Shown one piece after another: positions 50,714-60,481 of a stretch of DNA of 64,000 bases. The stretch spans positions 1 to 64,000 of the forward strand of contig NZ_SJNZ01000010.1 of the NCBI RefSeq assembly GCF_004331155.1. The letters are read 5' to 3'. Below the pieces are notes generated by a model. The model did no database searches. It had not been told where the DNA came from and worked only from the letters and a program-made list of their open reading frames with translations. The stretch is from Acinetobacter terrestris. Lineage in GTDB: Bacteria; Pseudomonadota; Gammaproteobacteria; Pseudomonadales; Moraxellaceae. A program made the position numbers and the translations under genes. Within the stretch, counting starts at the first letter, position 1. The number at the start of each line of letters is the position of its first letter.

Positions 50714-53320
50714 TTAAGCCACATTCCCTTCCAAGAAATCCTGTGCAAAGCGTTGTAATACACCACCCGCTTCATACACATGCACTTCTTCTTCCGTATC
50801 TAAACGACAAGTGACTGGCACTTCAATCGTTTCGCTCTTACCATCAACCGTTGCACGCTCAACCACCAAAGTCAAAGTCGAACGTGGGGCAATGTTGCCA
50901 ATCACGCTATACAACTCAGTGCCATCCAAACCTAAGGTTTTACGGTCTGTACCTGCTTTAAACTCAAGCGGTAATACGCCCATACCGACTAAGTTGGTAC
51001 GGTGAATACGCTCGAAACCTTCAGCTACAATCGCTTCTACACCTGCAAGACGAACGCCTTTCGCAGCCCAGTCACGGCTTGAACCCTGACCATAATCCTT
51101 ACCTGCAATCACAATCAAAGGCTGTTTACGGTTCATGTAGGTTTCAATCGCTTCCCACATGCGCATCACTTCGCCTTCCGGCTCTACACGCGCTTTCGAA
51201 CCTTGCTTAATTGTGCCGTCTGAACGGACCACCATTTCATTAAACAGTTTCGGGTTTGCCAAAGTTGCACGCTGTGCAGTCAAGTGGTCACCACGGTGGG
51301 TTGCGTAAGAGTTAAAGTCTTCCTCAGGCACGCCCATTTTCGCCAAATACTCACCAGACGCGCTGTCTAATACAATCGCATTCGATGGAGATAAATGATC
51401 GGTGGTGATGTTGTCACCCAAAATAGCGAGCGGACGCATATTGCTTAAAGTACGCGGTGCAGCAAGTGCGCCTTCCCAATATGGCGGACGGCGGATATAG
51501 GTACTTTGCGGACGCCAGTCATATAGCGGACTTACCGATTTTACTCGCTCGCCCAAATCAAACATTGGAATGTAGATTTTACGGAACTGTTCAGGTTTTA
51601 CTGACTCTTTCACCAATGCATCAATTTCAGCATCTGATGGCCAGATGTCTTTCAGGTAAATTGGATTACCGTCTTTATCGTTGCCAAGTGAATCTTTTTC
51701 GATGTCAAAACGAATTGTACCGGCAATCGCATAAGCAACCACTAATGGCGGAGATGCCAAGAATGCCTGTTTTGCATAAGGATGGATACGGCCATCGAAG
51801 TTACGATTCCCTGACAGTACTGCAGTCGCGTACAAGTCACGGTTAATAATTTCTTGCTGAATTTTTGGATCTAGTGCGCCAGACATCCCGTTACAGGTGG
51901 TGCAGGCATAAGCCACGATGCCAAAGCCAAGTTTTTCCAAATCCTGCAATACACCTGCTTCTTCAAGGTAAAGTGCTGCGGTTTTAGAACCCGGTGCAAA
52001 AGATGATTTCACCCAAGGCTTACGGGTTAAGCCCAGTTCATTGGCCTTACGTGCAAGCAAACCGGCTGCAACGGTATTACGCGGGTTTGAAGTATTGGTA
52101 CAAGAGGTAATGGCCGCGATAATCACCGCACCATCTGGCATTAAACCATCGGTACGCTGTTCAACCACACCGGCAATGCCTTTTTCTTTCAGGTCAGCCG
52201 TTGATACACGCGCATGCGGATTTGACGGCCCTGCAATGTTACGGGTCACAGTCGACAAGTCAAAACGCAGTACACGCGGATATTCCGCCTGCTTCATCTC
52301 TGATGCCCACAGACCAATTTCTTTGGCATATTGCTCAACCAGTTTCACCTGATCTGCTTCACGGCCGGTTAAAGTCAGATAATCAATTGTGTTCTGGTCG
52401 ATGTAGAACATCGCTGCAGTTGCGCCATATTCAGGGGTCATGTTGGAAATCGTGGCACGATCCCCCACCGACATGCTGTCCGCACCTTCACCGAAGAATT
52501 CTAAATATGCACCCACGACACGTTCTTTACGCAAGAATTCAGTTAGTGCCAACACGATATCGGTTGCAGTAATGCCGGCTTGACGCTGTCCGACCAGCTC
52601 TACACCAATAATATCCGGTAGACGCATCCACGATGCACGGCCGAGCATGACATTCTCAGCTTCCAAGCCACCTACCCCAATCGAGATTACCCCGAGTGAA
52701 TCGGTATGTGGTGTATGCGAGTCTGTACCCACACAGGTATCTGGATATGCCACGCCACCACGGTTTTGAATCACCGGAGACATTTTCTCCAGGTTGATCT
52801 GGTGCATGATGCCGTTACCGGCTGGGATCACATCGACATTTTCAAAGGCTGTTTTGGTCCATTCAATAAAGTGGAAACGGTCTTCATTACGACGGTCTTC
52901 AATGGCACGGTTTTTATCAAAAGCCTCAGGATCGGAACCACCGAACTCCACGGCCAATGAATGGTCGACGATGAGCTGTGTTGGCACAACCGGATTCACT
53001 TTTGACGGGTCGCCACCCTGGTCGGCAATCGCATCACGTAAGCCTGCCAAGTCTACAAGCGCGGTCTGGCCCAAAATGTCATGGCAGACTACACGTGCCG
53101 GATACCAAGGAAAATCGTGATCTTGTTTACGTTCAATCAGTTGTTTTAATGACTGCTCTAAAATGGCTGGATCACAACGGCGCACCAACTGTTCTGCAAG
53201 TACTTTGGAGGTATAAGGAAGTTTGACATATGCGCCTGGCTGAATATCTTCTACGGCTTGACGCACGTCAAAATATTCGAGCTGGGTGCCTTGCAGCGGT
53301 TTACGGTAGTTGTTGTTCAT
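50714..53320 (-). CDS. acnD: Fe/S-dependent 2-methylisocitrate dehydratase AcnD
   Basis: An aconitase-family enzyme of the methylcitrate cycle; it dehydrates 2-methylcitrate to an aconitate isomer that PrpF then isomerises. The 868 residues match AcnD (about 865) rather than AcnA (about 900 or more). The N-terminal MNNNYRKPL and YPARVVCHDILGQTALVDLAG are close to Pseudomonas AcnD as remembered. The 4Fe-4S cysteines are in TSCTNTSNP and ACTTCNG. Neither prpB, prpC nor prpF is adjacent: a multicopper oxidase is divergent upstream and an AlbA_2 gene lies downstream. Confidence 0.9.
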   Translation of the reverse strand: MNNNYRKPLQGTQLEYFDVRQAVEDIQPGAYVKLPYTSKVLAEQLVRRCDPAILEQSLKQLIERKQDHDFPWYPARVVCHDILGQTALVDLAGLRDAIADQGGDPSKVNPVVPTQLIVDHSLAVEFGGSDPEAFDKNRAIEDRRNEDRFHFIEWTKTAFENVDVIPAGNGIMHQINLEKMSPVIQNRGGVAYPDTCVGTDSHTPHTDSLGVISIGVGGLEAENVMLGRASWMRLPDIIGVELVGQRQAGITATDIVLALTEFLRKERVVGAYLEFFGEGADSMSVGDRATISNMTPEYGATAAMFYIDQNTIDYLTLTGREADQVKLVEQYAKEIGLWASEMKQAEYPRVLRFDLSTVTRNIAGPSNPHARVSTADLKEKGIAGVVEQRTDGLMPDGAVIIAAITSCTNTSNPRNTVAAGLLARKANELGLTRKPWVKSSFAPGSKTAALYLEEAGVLQDLEKLGFGIVAYACTTCNGMSGALDPKIQQEIINRDLYATAVLSGNRNFDGRIHPYAKQAFLASPPLVVAYAIAGTIRFDIEKDSLGNDKDGNPIYLKDIWPSDAEIDALVKESVKPEQFRKIYIPMFDLGERVKSVSPLYDWRPQSTYIRRPPYWEGALAAPRTLSNMRPLAILGDNITTDHLSPSNAIVLDSASGEYLAKMGVPEEDFNSYATHRGDHLTAQRATLANPKLFNEMVVRSDGTIKQGSKARVEPEGEVMRMWEAIETYMNRKQPLIVIAGKDYGQGSSRDWAAKGVRLAGVEAIVAEGFERIHRTNLVGMGVLPLEFKAGTDRKTLGLDGTELYSVIGNIAPRSTLTLVVERATVDGKSETIEVPVTCRLDTEEEVHVYEAGGVLQRFAQDFLEGNVA

Positions 53321-53867
53321 AGCTTACCTGCCTCTTGAATCATTTTTTCTTTACTACGTAATTGTTGTTGACGGTCACAATCGCTTCGATGGCATTGTAC
53401 GCTGTGAAAAAGCCATTTCCCAAATCTTATATATTTCATTGACTTAATCTAAAAAACACCACTTTTAGAAATATTTGGTTACACAACCCTTGGAATATTT
53501 GCTCTAAATATGCATTTTTGGGAAAAACAGCAGGAAATCAGCCTCATTCTTTAGTATTAGATACGTTTTTTAGGATAAAAAACAACCTGAAGCCGTCCCT
53601 TTATTATGTTACTTAAAATTTTCTTATTTATATGCATAGTTTAGTATTTCTAAACTTGTTTTTATAAAATATCGAATGATATTGATAAAATTATTTTGAT
53701 CCAGCCTTTAGAACTTCATTTTCGGCCTATTTGTCACTCGTCGTATCTTTTAAACCTTCTCTTTTTTAGTGAACTGGTTCTCAATATAGTTAAGAAGCAT
53801 TAAACAATTAAAAATTTGCTCTTTAAGAAATATTCCAAGTACAAAAAAAAGATAAAGGTGAGATCAA
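53321..53867. other. 547-base divergent promoter region between acnD and the multicopper oxidase gene
   Basis: AT-rich, without a plausible ORF on either strand. It must hold the promoters for both flanking genes; several TATAAT-like sequences occur but I cannot choose one. AAAGGTGAG just before 53868 is the oxidase ribosome site. No RNA gene was seen. Confidence 0.5.
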
Positions 53868-55964
53868 ATGTTAAAAATAGCCATTATTGGAGTCATCGCT
53901 GCTGTATTAGCACTATTGGTACAGAGTTGGAAAGGTGGCAATAATCCATCTAATCCATCTAATCCTTCACATCCATCTAACCCTTCCAATCCATCCAACC
54001 CTTCACATCCGGCGCATCCGCTTCCAACCGCATCGGATACCCTGATTAGCAACCCGCCCTTATTACAAAAAAATACCAAGGGTAAATATGAACTGATTGT
54101 GGCCTATAAATCTAACAAGTTATACAACCCCAATACCGGATTATGGGATCAGGTGCTGCTGCGTGGTTATTTAACCAAACCCAGTCTGTTTGATAAAAAG
54201 AAAGCCGGTGATTATGTCAATGACCTGCTGGTGGGTCCGCAAATTCGTGTAAAACAAGGTGAAACGCTTGCAATCAACCTCAATAACCAGCTCCCTGTCG
54301 AATCGGCAGATACCTGTCCACATCATGTGGAAAATGTTAATGAACCACATTGTTTTAATGCCACCAATCTTCATACGCATGGCTTGTGGGTAAGTCCCCA
54401 AGGCAACAGTGATAATGTTTTCCTGAAATTTGCACCTCAAGAAAAATTTGATTATCAGTTCAAGATTGAAAAAAACCATCCGGCAGGAACCTATTGGTAT
54501 CATGCACATCTGCATGGCTCAACTGCCATTCAGGTGTCCAGTGGTATGGCCGGTCCACTTATTGTTGAAGGCTCCAGAGTGCCGAAAATTAAAAATGGCA
54601 AAATCACTGAAACCGGCGATATAGACATTCTTTGGAAAGATAAAGCCAAAAATAGCGATCAGAATGAAAATATCCTGCTGTTCCAGCAAATTCAATACCA
54701 ATGCACCAATCCTGACAGTTCTTCTAAAGATCCCAAAAATTGTGTCGGCCTTCTGGAAGATTATTCTGGTCTGGGAGCATTCACATCCTGGGGAGACAAC
54801 AATTACTACACCTCCATCAATGGCAAAATTTTAGGTGAGATGAAGGTAGATCAGAACCAATTTAATCGCTGGCGCATGATTCATGGCGGTATACGGGATA
54901 CCATTGGCTTGATGATTAAAGAACTGCCGAATTCTAAAAAGTATACTGCTGCACAAACCATTAAGGCCTGTTCAGAATATCAAGCCGCTGATAAAAAGGC
55001 ACAGTTTGACCAGCTAAAAAGTTTAACCGTGAATACCATTGCTCAAGATGGTTTAACCATGAATCACGTACAAAGCAGAACGCTTTCTGTATTCCAGCCC
55101 GGTTATCGTCACGATGCAATGATCGCCTTCCCGACCACCAATAAATACTGTATTTATGACATGCGGTTAAATGTGGATGATCAAATTAATGCACCATTGC
55201 CCAACCCACAACCACAAATCGCGCCAACTAATCCTTTAAATGCCCAGCTGATTGGATGGGTCAATGTAAATGCCAGCAAATTGCCGCTAAAAACAGCTGC
55301 TGAGTACTTGAAAGATCAGGCGAAAAAAATAGGTTTAAGCAAAGAAATTCAGACTCAATTGTCGCAACTTAATCTTTCTGCATTTACAGATCATGAGTCA
55401 CTGATGACGCCAGAAATAGATCAGGCTGTTGCTGCAAAACCCAAACAGTTCAATGCCTTTTCGATCAACTTTGCGACAGGTAAATTCGGTATGCGCCATG
55501 ATGAAAGCGATAGAACAATCATCAGTTATGCAGACCTGTTTGAAGGACCGGGAGCCATTGAGGGTCAATATGTCCGTCAGTTAGCACTGGGGCAAACCGA
55601 TGAATGGGAAATTACCAGTGACAATGCAACCCATCCTTTCCATATTCATGTCAACCCTTTCCAGATTGTCAAAATTTTAGATCCTAGAGGCAATGATGTC
55701 AGTGTGGCAGATAACGACGTGAAAGATGGTCCGGAAGGCGCTGTTGATTCGCAATACCGTGGTTTAAAAGGACTGTTCAAAGATACGATCTTTGTGAAAC
55801 AGGGCTATCGCATCATTGCCAGAAGCAAGTACAAAAAGTTTGAAGGTGATTTTGTCCAGCACTGTCATATTCTGGACCATGAAGATCAAGGCATGATGCA
55901 AACGGTGCGAATCTGCGGGGACAAATATCGTTGTGATTCGTCTTTACCGGCTTCTCATCACTAA
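53868..55964 (+). CDS. Multicopper oxidase with N-terminal anchor and NPS/HPS repeat tether
   Basis: A 698-residue protein with all four copper motifs: HTHGLW (about 168), HAHLHG (about 211), HPFHIHVNPF (about 589) and HCHILDHEDQGMM (about 665). An active laccase-type oxidase is therefore expected. An N-terminal hydrophobic helix (2-19) has no clear cleavage site, so it may anchor the enzyme outside the inner membrane. Residues about 26-53 are a tripeptide repeat, mostly NPS with HPS at intervals, probably an extended spacer. Methionine-rich CueO-type segments are absent, so copper detoxification is uncertain. Confidence 0.88.
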   Translation: MLKIAIIGVIAAVLALLVQSWKGGNNPSNPSNPSHPSNPSNPSNPSHPAHPLPTASDTLISNPPLLQKNTKGKYELIVAYKSNKLYNPNTGLWDQVLLRGYLTKPSLFDKKKAGDYVNDLLVGPQIRVKQGETLAINLNNQLPVESADTCPHHVENVNEPHCFNATNLHTHGLWVSPQGNSDNVFLKFAPQEKFDYQFKIEKNHPAGTYWYHAHLHGSTAIQVSSGMAGPLIVEGSRVPKIKNGKITETGDIDILWKDKAKNSDQNENILLFQQIQYQCTNPDSSSKDPKNCVGLLEDYSGLGAFTSWGDNNYYTSINGKILGEMKVDQNQFNRWRMIHGGIRDTIGLMIKELPNSKKYTAAQTIKACSEYQAADKKAQFDQLKSLTVNTIAQDGLTMNHVQSRTLSVFQPGYRHDAMIAFPTTNKYCIYDMRLNVDDQINAPLPNPQPQIAPTNPLNAQLIGWVNVNASKLPLKTAAEYLKDQAKKIGLSKEIQTQLSQLNLSAFTDHESLMTPEIDQAVAAKPKQFNAFSINFATGKFGMRHDESDRTIISYADLFEGPGAIEGQYVRQLALGQTDEWEITSDNATHPFHIHVNPFQIVKILDPRGNDVSVADNDVKDGPEGAVDSQYRGLKGLFKDTIFVKQGYRIIARSKYKKFEGDFVQHCHILDHEDQGMMQTVRICGDKYRCDSSLPASHH

Positions 55965-56096
55965 TTCATTTCTGCTTCATTCCTGCTTCACAACGAACGG
56001 CCAGCAATTTATATTGTTGGCTTTTTTATTTGCCTCTATTTAGTGCTTGCTGCACAATAGCTTGATTGATTTGTTGTATTGAAACTGAGGCCAAGC

Positions 56097-56822
56097 ATGA
56101 CAACGTCTACTGCTTTTACATCCTTCACTTTAAATGGTGTAGATGCGCAAAAATTCCTTCAAGGTCAAGTGACTTTAAATACCGAAGCCTTAGCAGAAAA
56201 CCTGACTCGCTATACAGCAATCTGTAGTTTAAAAGGTCGTATTCAGTTTGGTTTATGGCTCAAAAAAATCAATCCGGAAAGTTTTGAAATTGTGACGACT
56301 CAAGATCAGGCTGAAGAATTTTCCAAACACATTAAAAAATTTGGTGCATTTTCAAAAATAAAACTGGAACAAGTTGGTCCAGTTTTCCCTACGCTCAATG
56401 GGGATACTACCGACTTTGCTGCAACTGAAACCGATATTGCAGCATGGCAGCTTCAAGCGATTGAAGCAGGCCAAGCCTGGATTGATGCTAACACTTCACA
56501 AGAATTCCAGCCGCAAGAACTTCGCCTGCATCAGCGTGAAGGTGTGCATTACGACAAAGGCTGTTATTTGGGTCAGGAAATTATTGCGCGTCTCTGGTTT
56601 AAAGCCAAACCCAAACACTGGCTGCATCTGGTTCAAGGCACAGGTGAAACTCCTGCTGCTGCAAGCAAATTGAGTAATGATGTAGAAGTGGTGAATAGCA
56701 TTGCTATTGAGGGGGGGTATAAAGCACTGGTTGTTGCAAAACCTGCGGCGATTGCTGAGCTTGGATTACACGTTTTAGACCTACCGGAAGCTTTAAATGG
56801 CGATGTAGCACGTCCGCAATAA
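56097..56822 (+). CDS. ygfZ: tRNA-modifying, folate-binding protein YgfZ
   Basis: A 241-residue GcvT-like protein that uses tetrahydrofolate and supports Fe-S enzyme maturation, including MiaB. The signature K-G-C-Y-x-G-Q-E (DKGCYLGQEI, about residue 160) is intact. FTLNGVDAQKFLQGQVTLN at the N-terminus is typical. E. coli YgfZ has 326 residues, so this is a short form. The start at 56097 follows TGAGGCCAAGC. Confidence 0.9.
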   Translation: MTTSTAFTSFTLNGVDAQKFLQGQVTLNTEALAENLTRYTAICSLKGRIQFGLWLKKINPESFEIVTTQDQAEEFSKHIKKFGAFSKIKLEQVGPVFPTLNGDTTDFAATETDIAAWQLQAIEAGQAWIDANTSQEFQPQELRLHQREGVHYDKGCYLGQEIIARLWFKAKPKHWLHLVQGTGETPAAASKLSNDVEVVNSIAIEGGYKALVVAKPAAIAELGLHVLDLPEALNGDVARPQ

Positions 56823-56858
56823 TCTTCAAGTTTAAAATATCATTTTTAAAACATCATT

Positions 56859-56886
56859 AAAAAGCCTCCAAAATCGGAGGCTTTTT
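56859..56886. terminator. Bidirectional terminator between ygfZ and a small gene
   Basis: AAAAAGCCTCC and GGAGGCTTTTT form an 11-base stem with an AAAATC loop, between convergent genes. Confidence 0.9.
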
Positions 56887-56889
56887 CAA

Positions 56890-57141
56890 TCACAAATTAA
56901 AATCGTGAAAAAGTTTGTTCATGTCTTTAATCACATACTCTTTAAAATGAAATGCACGCGCATGTTTTGCATCAATACGTGCAGTCTTACCCTCATATTC
57001 AAAGATATAAACGCGGTCTTCTTTGCTCACCAAAAAGTTTTTGCCTAATCTCATCAGCAATGCGTCAAATTTGTCTTCATCCGGAATGCTTTCATCCAGA
57101 TTAATCTGATCATATGCCCGTTTAATCGCTTTGATGAACAT
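56890..57141 (-). CDS. Conserved-looking small protein of unknown function
   Basis: An 83-residue protein starting MFIKAIKRAYDQINLDESIP. A charged, probably alpha/beta fold is suggested by DRVYIFEYEGKTARIDAKHARAFHF. It has no cysteines, signal or membrane segment. It is convergent with ygfZ over a shared terminator, which supports a real transcript. I recognise no family. Confidence 0.6.
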   Translation of the reverse strand: MFIKAIKRAYDQINLDESIPDEDKFDALLMRLGKNFLVSKEDRVYIFEYEGKTARIDAKHARAFHFKEYVIKDMNKLFHDFNL

Positions 57142-57491
57142 TCATATACTCACAATTTTATTCAGTTGCGATTTAAACAAACATTGAGAAAAAAGCAAAG
57201 TGAAGTTGCCTCCTCCAAGCCCTTTTTATGGCACAAAATTTCACTTGAAGTAAAATTTTAACTATAGAAAAACAATTCATGTTAAAACGGAAAGTGCTTA
57301 AAGCCGGTTTAAGCGACTCATGATTTATCGAAGCACTGATGAGACAGATATCAACAAAATTTTATTGCAATACACAAATCATGTATTTACATTCACATAA
57401 TTAAACTTATGATGTTGTATTGAGTCTTCCACATACATTCTTAAACACATAAATGGAATTATGTGATTGTTTATAAAAAGGTTATAAAACT
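57142..57491. other. 350-base divergent spacer with a palindromic operator candidate
   Basis: AT-rich, no ORF. Near the plus-strand gene it holds the inverted repeat listed separately and an AAAAAGGTTATAAAACT ribosome site. Confidence 0.5.
57446..57465. promoter_or_regulatory. Inverted repeat upstream of the Sel1-repeat gene
   Basis: CACATAA at 57446-57452 is mirrored by TTATGTG at 57459-57465 with a six-base centre, 26 bases before the start codon. The size fits a dimeric regulator site overlapping the promoter. No regulator is identified. Confidence 0.4.
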
Positions 57492-58298
57492 ATGAAAAAA
57501 ATTATACTTGCCAGCATCATTACCTTATCTTCACATCTTGCAATGGCAGAAATGGCAACAAATTCGGTTGATCCTGCATTTGCCAAAATTGAAGCATTGG
57601 TCAAAGCCAACGATATGAAGGGTGCATACCAGGAATTGGAAAAATTGGCCAAAGCGGGTAACCCTCAAGCCATTTATAACTTAGGCTATCTGACTCAAAC
57701 CGGTCAAGGCACAGCCAAAGATGAGAAAAAAGCCATTAAGCTGTATGAAGAGGCCGCAAGCAAAGGTTATCCGGTTGCCAACTATGTATTGGGTAAAAAC
57801 TACGTTGGCGGAACTTTGGGCCTTAAACAAGACACTAAAAAAGCCAAACAGTATTTGCAGAAAGCATCTGACCAAGGGTTTGCTGATGCTACCGTGGATT
57901 TCGCAGTTTTACTTTTTGCTGAAGGCACACCTGCCTCAGATAAACTGGCCTTGCAAAAATTAGATCCTTTAATTAAAAAAGGTAACTATCAAGCGGTTCA
58001 TGCCAAAGCCTTATATGACATTAGTCAAGGCTTTAAAAATAAAAGTGAAGCGCCAATTAAACAAGGCTTGAAAAGCATTCAGGACTTAGCGCAAAAAGGC
58101 TACATTCCTGCTCTTATGGCAGTGGCAAATATGTTTGCAAATGGCAATATTGTTCCGCAAAACCTGCCTGAAGCGAAGAAAATTTTCTCTGCCCTAGCCA
58201 AAGAAAATATACCGCAAGCCAAGGAGTCTTTAGCAGCCGTGGATAAAATGATTGCTGAACAAGCAAAAAATCCAGCAAAAGCTGCCAAGAAAAGTTAA
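57492..58298 (+). CDS. Periplasmic Sel1-repeat protein
   Basis: A 268-residue protein with a signal peptide (MKKIILASIITLSSHLAMA, cut near residue 19) and at least four Sel1-like repeats. Examples are AGNPQAIYNLGYLTQTGQG, KGYPVANYVLGKNYVGG, QGFADATVDFAVLLF and KGYIPALMAVANMFANG. Sel1 solenoids bind partner proteins in the periplasm or at the envelope; the partner is unknown. The C-terminus is Lys/Ala-rich. It is monocistronic, with its own terminator. Confidence 0.87.
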   Translation: MKKIILASIITLSSHLAMAEMATNSVDPAFAKIEALVKANDMKGAYQELEKLAKAGNPQAIYNLGYLTQTGQGTAKDEKKAIKLYEEAASKGYPVANYVLGKNYVGGTLGLKQDTKKAKQYLQKASDQGFADATVDFAVLLFAEGTPASDKLALQKLDPLIKKGNYQAVHAKALYDISQGFKNKSEAPIKQGLKSIQDLAQKGYIPALMAVANMFANGNIVPQNLPEAKKIFSALAKENIPQAKESLAAVDKMIAEQAKNPAKAAKKS

Positions 58299-58311
58299 AT
58301 TTTTTCCGATA

Positions 58312-58338
58312 AAAAAAGCCCCTGACTATGGGGCTTTT
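58312..58338. terminator. Terminator between the Sel1 gene and an AEC transporter
   Basis: AAAAGCCCC and GGGGCTTTT pair around TGACTAT, between convergent genes, with an A-run upstream. Confidence 0.88.
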
Positions 58339-58357
58339 CTATGACTGGAAGAATCTG

Positions 58358-59281
58358 TTACCACCACATGGCTATCAGACCGCTCAGCAGCATAAAGCCC
58401 AATATCGTGCTTAACATTAAAGCGCTGAGTGCTTTATCACTGAGTCCATAGTGCTGTCCCATAATTCCAAAAACAATCGGCATGGGTAGTGCTGCAAGCA
58501 ATGTCCCGGCATAAAGCATTTCTTGACTGACATTTGGCAAAATACTCAATAACGCAAAGATGGTCAGCGGCATCAGGATTATTTTAATTCCCACCAGAAT
58601 TACGCTTTGCAGATCGACAGCTTTTAAGCTCATGCCAACCAGGCTTCCACCAATCACAAATAAGGCAATCGGAGATGCGGTTTTACCCAACATCTCCAAA
58701 GCCTGAACCAGATAAGAGGGAAGATGAATATTCAAGACCACGCACAACATGCCAAATATAATCGACAGAATGACCGGATTTTTAATCACATTGTGCAAGG
58801 TCTGCTTAAGCACCTGCGAGGTTGCCCGTTGTTGATGTATCCCTGCTTCAGCAATAATCAGCGTCAACGCTACAATCAATAAATTTTCAATAATCAGGGT
58901 CAGAGAAAGATAAATTGCTGCATGCTGCCCAATCAGCATTGTCAGGATTGCTGTGCCAATAAAACCGGTATTGGACATGGAGGCACCCATGGACAACACT
59001 CCAGCTTCGGTTAGACCACAGTGGAAAAATTTGCGGTACAACAAAAAGGCAAACGCAAAAATAATCAGTGAACCGCCGCCATATGCGATAAAATAACTGG
59101 AATTCCAGATTTCATCAAAACGCTTACTGGCTAAGGCTTGCAGCAAAAATGCAGGTAAAGAGATTTTAAAAACAAATTGACTTAAGCCTTTTATATGCTC
59201 GGCTAAAATAAAGTCGAATTTTACGCAGATAAATCCCAATAGAAGCAGCAGGCAGATCGGTAAAATCACACTTAAAACCAC
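58358..59281 (-). CDS. AEC-family transporter (second copy)
   Basis: A 307-residue inner-membrane carrier with about ten helices. NPVILSIIFGMLCVVLN, TASPIALFVIGGSLVGM and the C-terminal LSALMLSTILGFMLLSG are characteristic of the family. The start is GTG at 59281 with TAAGGAGCAGTT before it. It lies 79 bases after the Old Yellow Enzyme gene on the same strand, with no terminator seen between, so it may end the oprB-pqqU-OYE transcript. The substrate is unknown. Confidence 0.85.
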   Translation of the reverse strand: MVLSVILPICLLLLLGFICVKFDFILAEHIKGLSQFVFKISLPAFLLQALASKRFDEIWNSSYFIAYGGGSLIIFAFAFLLYRKFFHCGLTEAGVLSMGASMSNTGFIGTAILTMLIGQHAAIYLSLTLIIENLLIVALTLIIAEAGIHQQRATSQVLKQTLHNVIKNPVILSIIFGMLCVVLNIHLPSYLVQALEMLGKTASPIALFVIGGSLVGMSLKAVDLQSVILVGIKIILMPLTIFALLSILPNVSQEMLYAGTLLAALPMPIVFGIMGQHYGLSDKALSALMLSTILGFMLLSGLIAMWW

Positions 59282-59360
59282 AACTGCTCCTTACGGCTCT
59301 TTATTGTTAGGCAAGATTAATTCTGCTCAATCACTGCATTTTTACATTTAAATTTTATTT

Positions 59361-60470
59361 CTAAAAGGGTTCAAACAGAGATTTCACACCATGCGGCTGA
59401 CAGCGCAAATACTGGGGTGCAATTTTTATATGCGCACCCAAGGTCGCTGCTGCATGCCAAGGCCAACGTGGCTCATAAAGCATGGCACGAGCCAGAGCAA
59501 TCGCATCGGCTTGCTCGGATTGTAAAATACTTTCAGCTTGCTCGGCTTCTGTGATCAGTCCCACTGCAATCACTGGAATCTGAACCACTTTCTTTATGGC
59601 TTCAGCAAAAGGCACCTGATAGTTGGCCCCAATTTTAATCTCTTGCTTGGCATACAGACCGCCACTTGAAACATGAATATACACAGCACCCAACTGCTCT
59701 AAAGCTTTTGATAAACCGACCGAAGATTCAACATCCCAACTGTATTCTCCATCCATCCAGTCAGTCGCGGAAATACGCACCCCAATTGGATAATCATGCG
59801 GTACCACATTTTTGATTGCCTGAAAAACCTCAAGCGTTAGACGAATACGATTTTCAAAACTGCCGCCATATTCATCAGTACGCTTGTTCGACAATGGCGA
59901 CATAAATTGATGCAACAGATAACCATGGGCTGCATGCACTTCAATCAAATCAAATCCGGCATCTACAGCACGCACGGCAGCATCGGCAAAGTCCTGAATC
60001 ACTTTCTGGATTTCATCTTTACTCAGCGCATGCGGTGGGTGATCGGTTGGGTTAAATGGCAAATCACTGGCTGAAACGGTTTGCCAGCCATGGGTTTCAT
60101 CTGGCTTAAATTGACCTTTTCCATCCCAGGGTTTATCGGTAGAGGCTTTGCGGCCCGCATGCGCCAATTGAATACCAAAAGGCATAGGAGATAAAGATTT
60201 CACTTTAGCCAACAGCGCTTTCATTTGGGCACGTTGCAAGTCATTCCACAATCCCAAATCTGCATAACTGATCCGTCCTTCAGGCTGAACGGCAGTCGCT
60301 TCAATAATGCATAAACCCGCACCAGATAATGCATAATTTGCCCATTGCTGTTCATGCCAATAGGTCACTTCGCCCTGTTCAGTTGCCGAATACTGACACA
60401 TCGGTGCAACCACAATTTTATTTTCAAGTTTTAAAGAGCCAAATTGAATGGATTCAAATAATAAAGACAC
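59361..60470 (-). CDS. NADH:flavin oxidoreductase, Old Yellow Enzyme family (YqjM/NamA-like)
   Basis: A 369-residue FMN enzyme with a TIM barrel. VAPMCQYSAT carries the Cys that marks the YqjM subgroup, EVHAAHGYLLHQFMSPLSNKR is the substrate-binding His region and ALARAMLYEPRWPWHAA is the C-terminal FMN block. It should reduce activated C=C bonds with NAD(P)H; the natural substrate is unknown. It begins 11 bases after the TonB-receptor gene, so it is cotranscribed with it. Confidence 0.9.
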   Translation of the reverse strand: MSLLFESIQFGSLKLENKIVVAPMCQYSATEQGEVTYWHEQQWANYALSGAGLCIIEATAVQPEGRISYADLGLWNDLQRAQMKALLAKVKSLSPMPFGIQLAHAGRKASTDKPWDGKGQFKPDETHGWQTVSASDLPFNPTDHPPHALSKDEIQKVIQDFADAAVRAVDAGFDLIEVHAAHGYLLHQFMSPLSNKRTDEYGGSFENRIRLTLEVFQAIKNVVPHDYPIGVRISATDWMDGEYSWDVESSVGLSKALEQLGAVYIHVSSGGLYAKQEIKIGANYQVPFAEAIKKVVQIPVIAVGLITEAEQAESILQSEQADAIALARAMLYEPRWPWHAAATLGAHIKIAPQYLRCQPHGVKSLFEPF

Positions 60471-60481
60471 ACTTATTCTCC

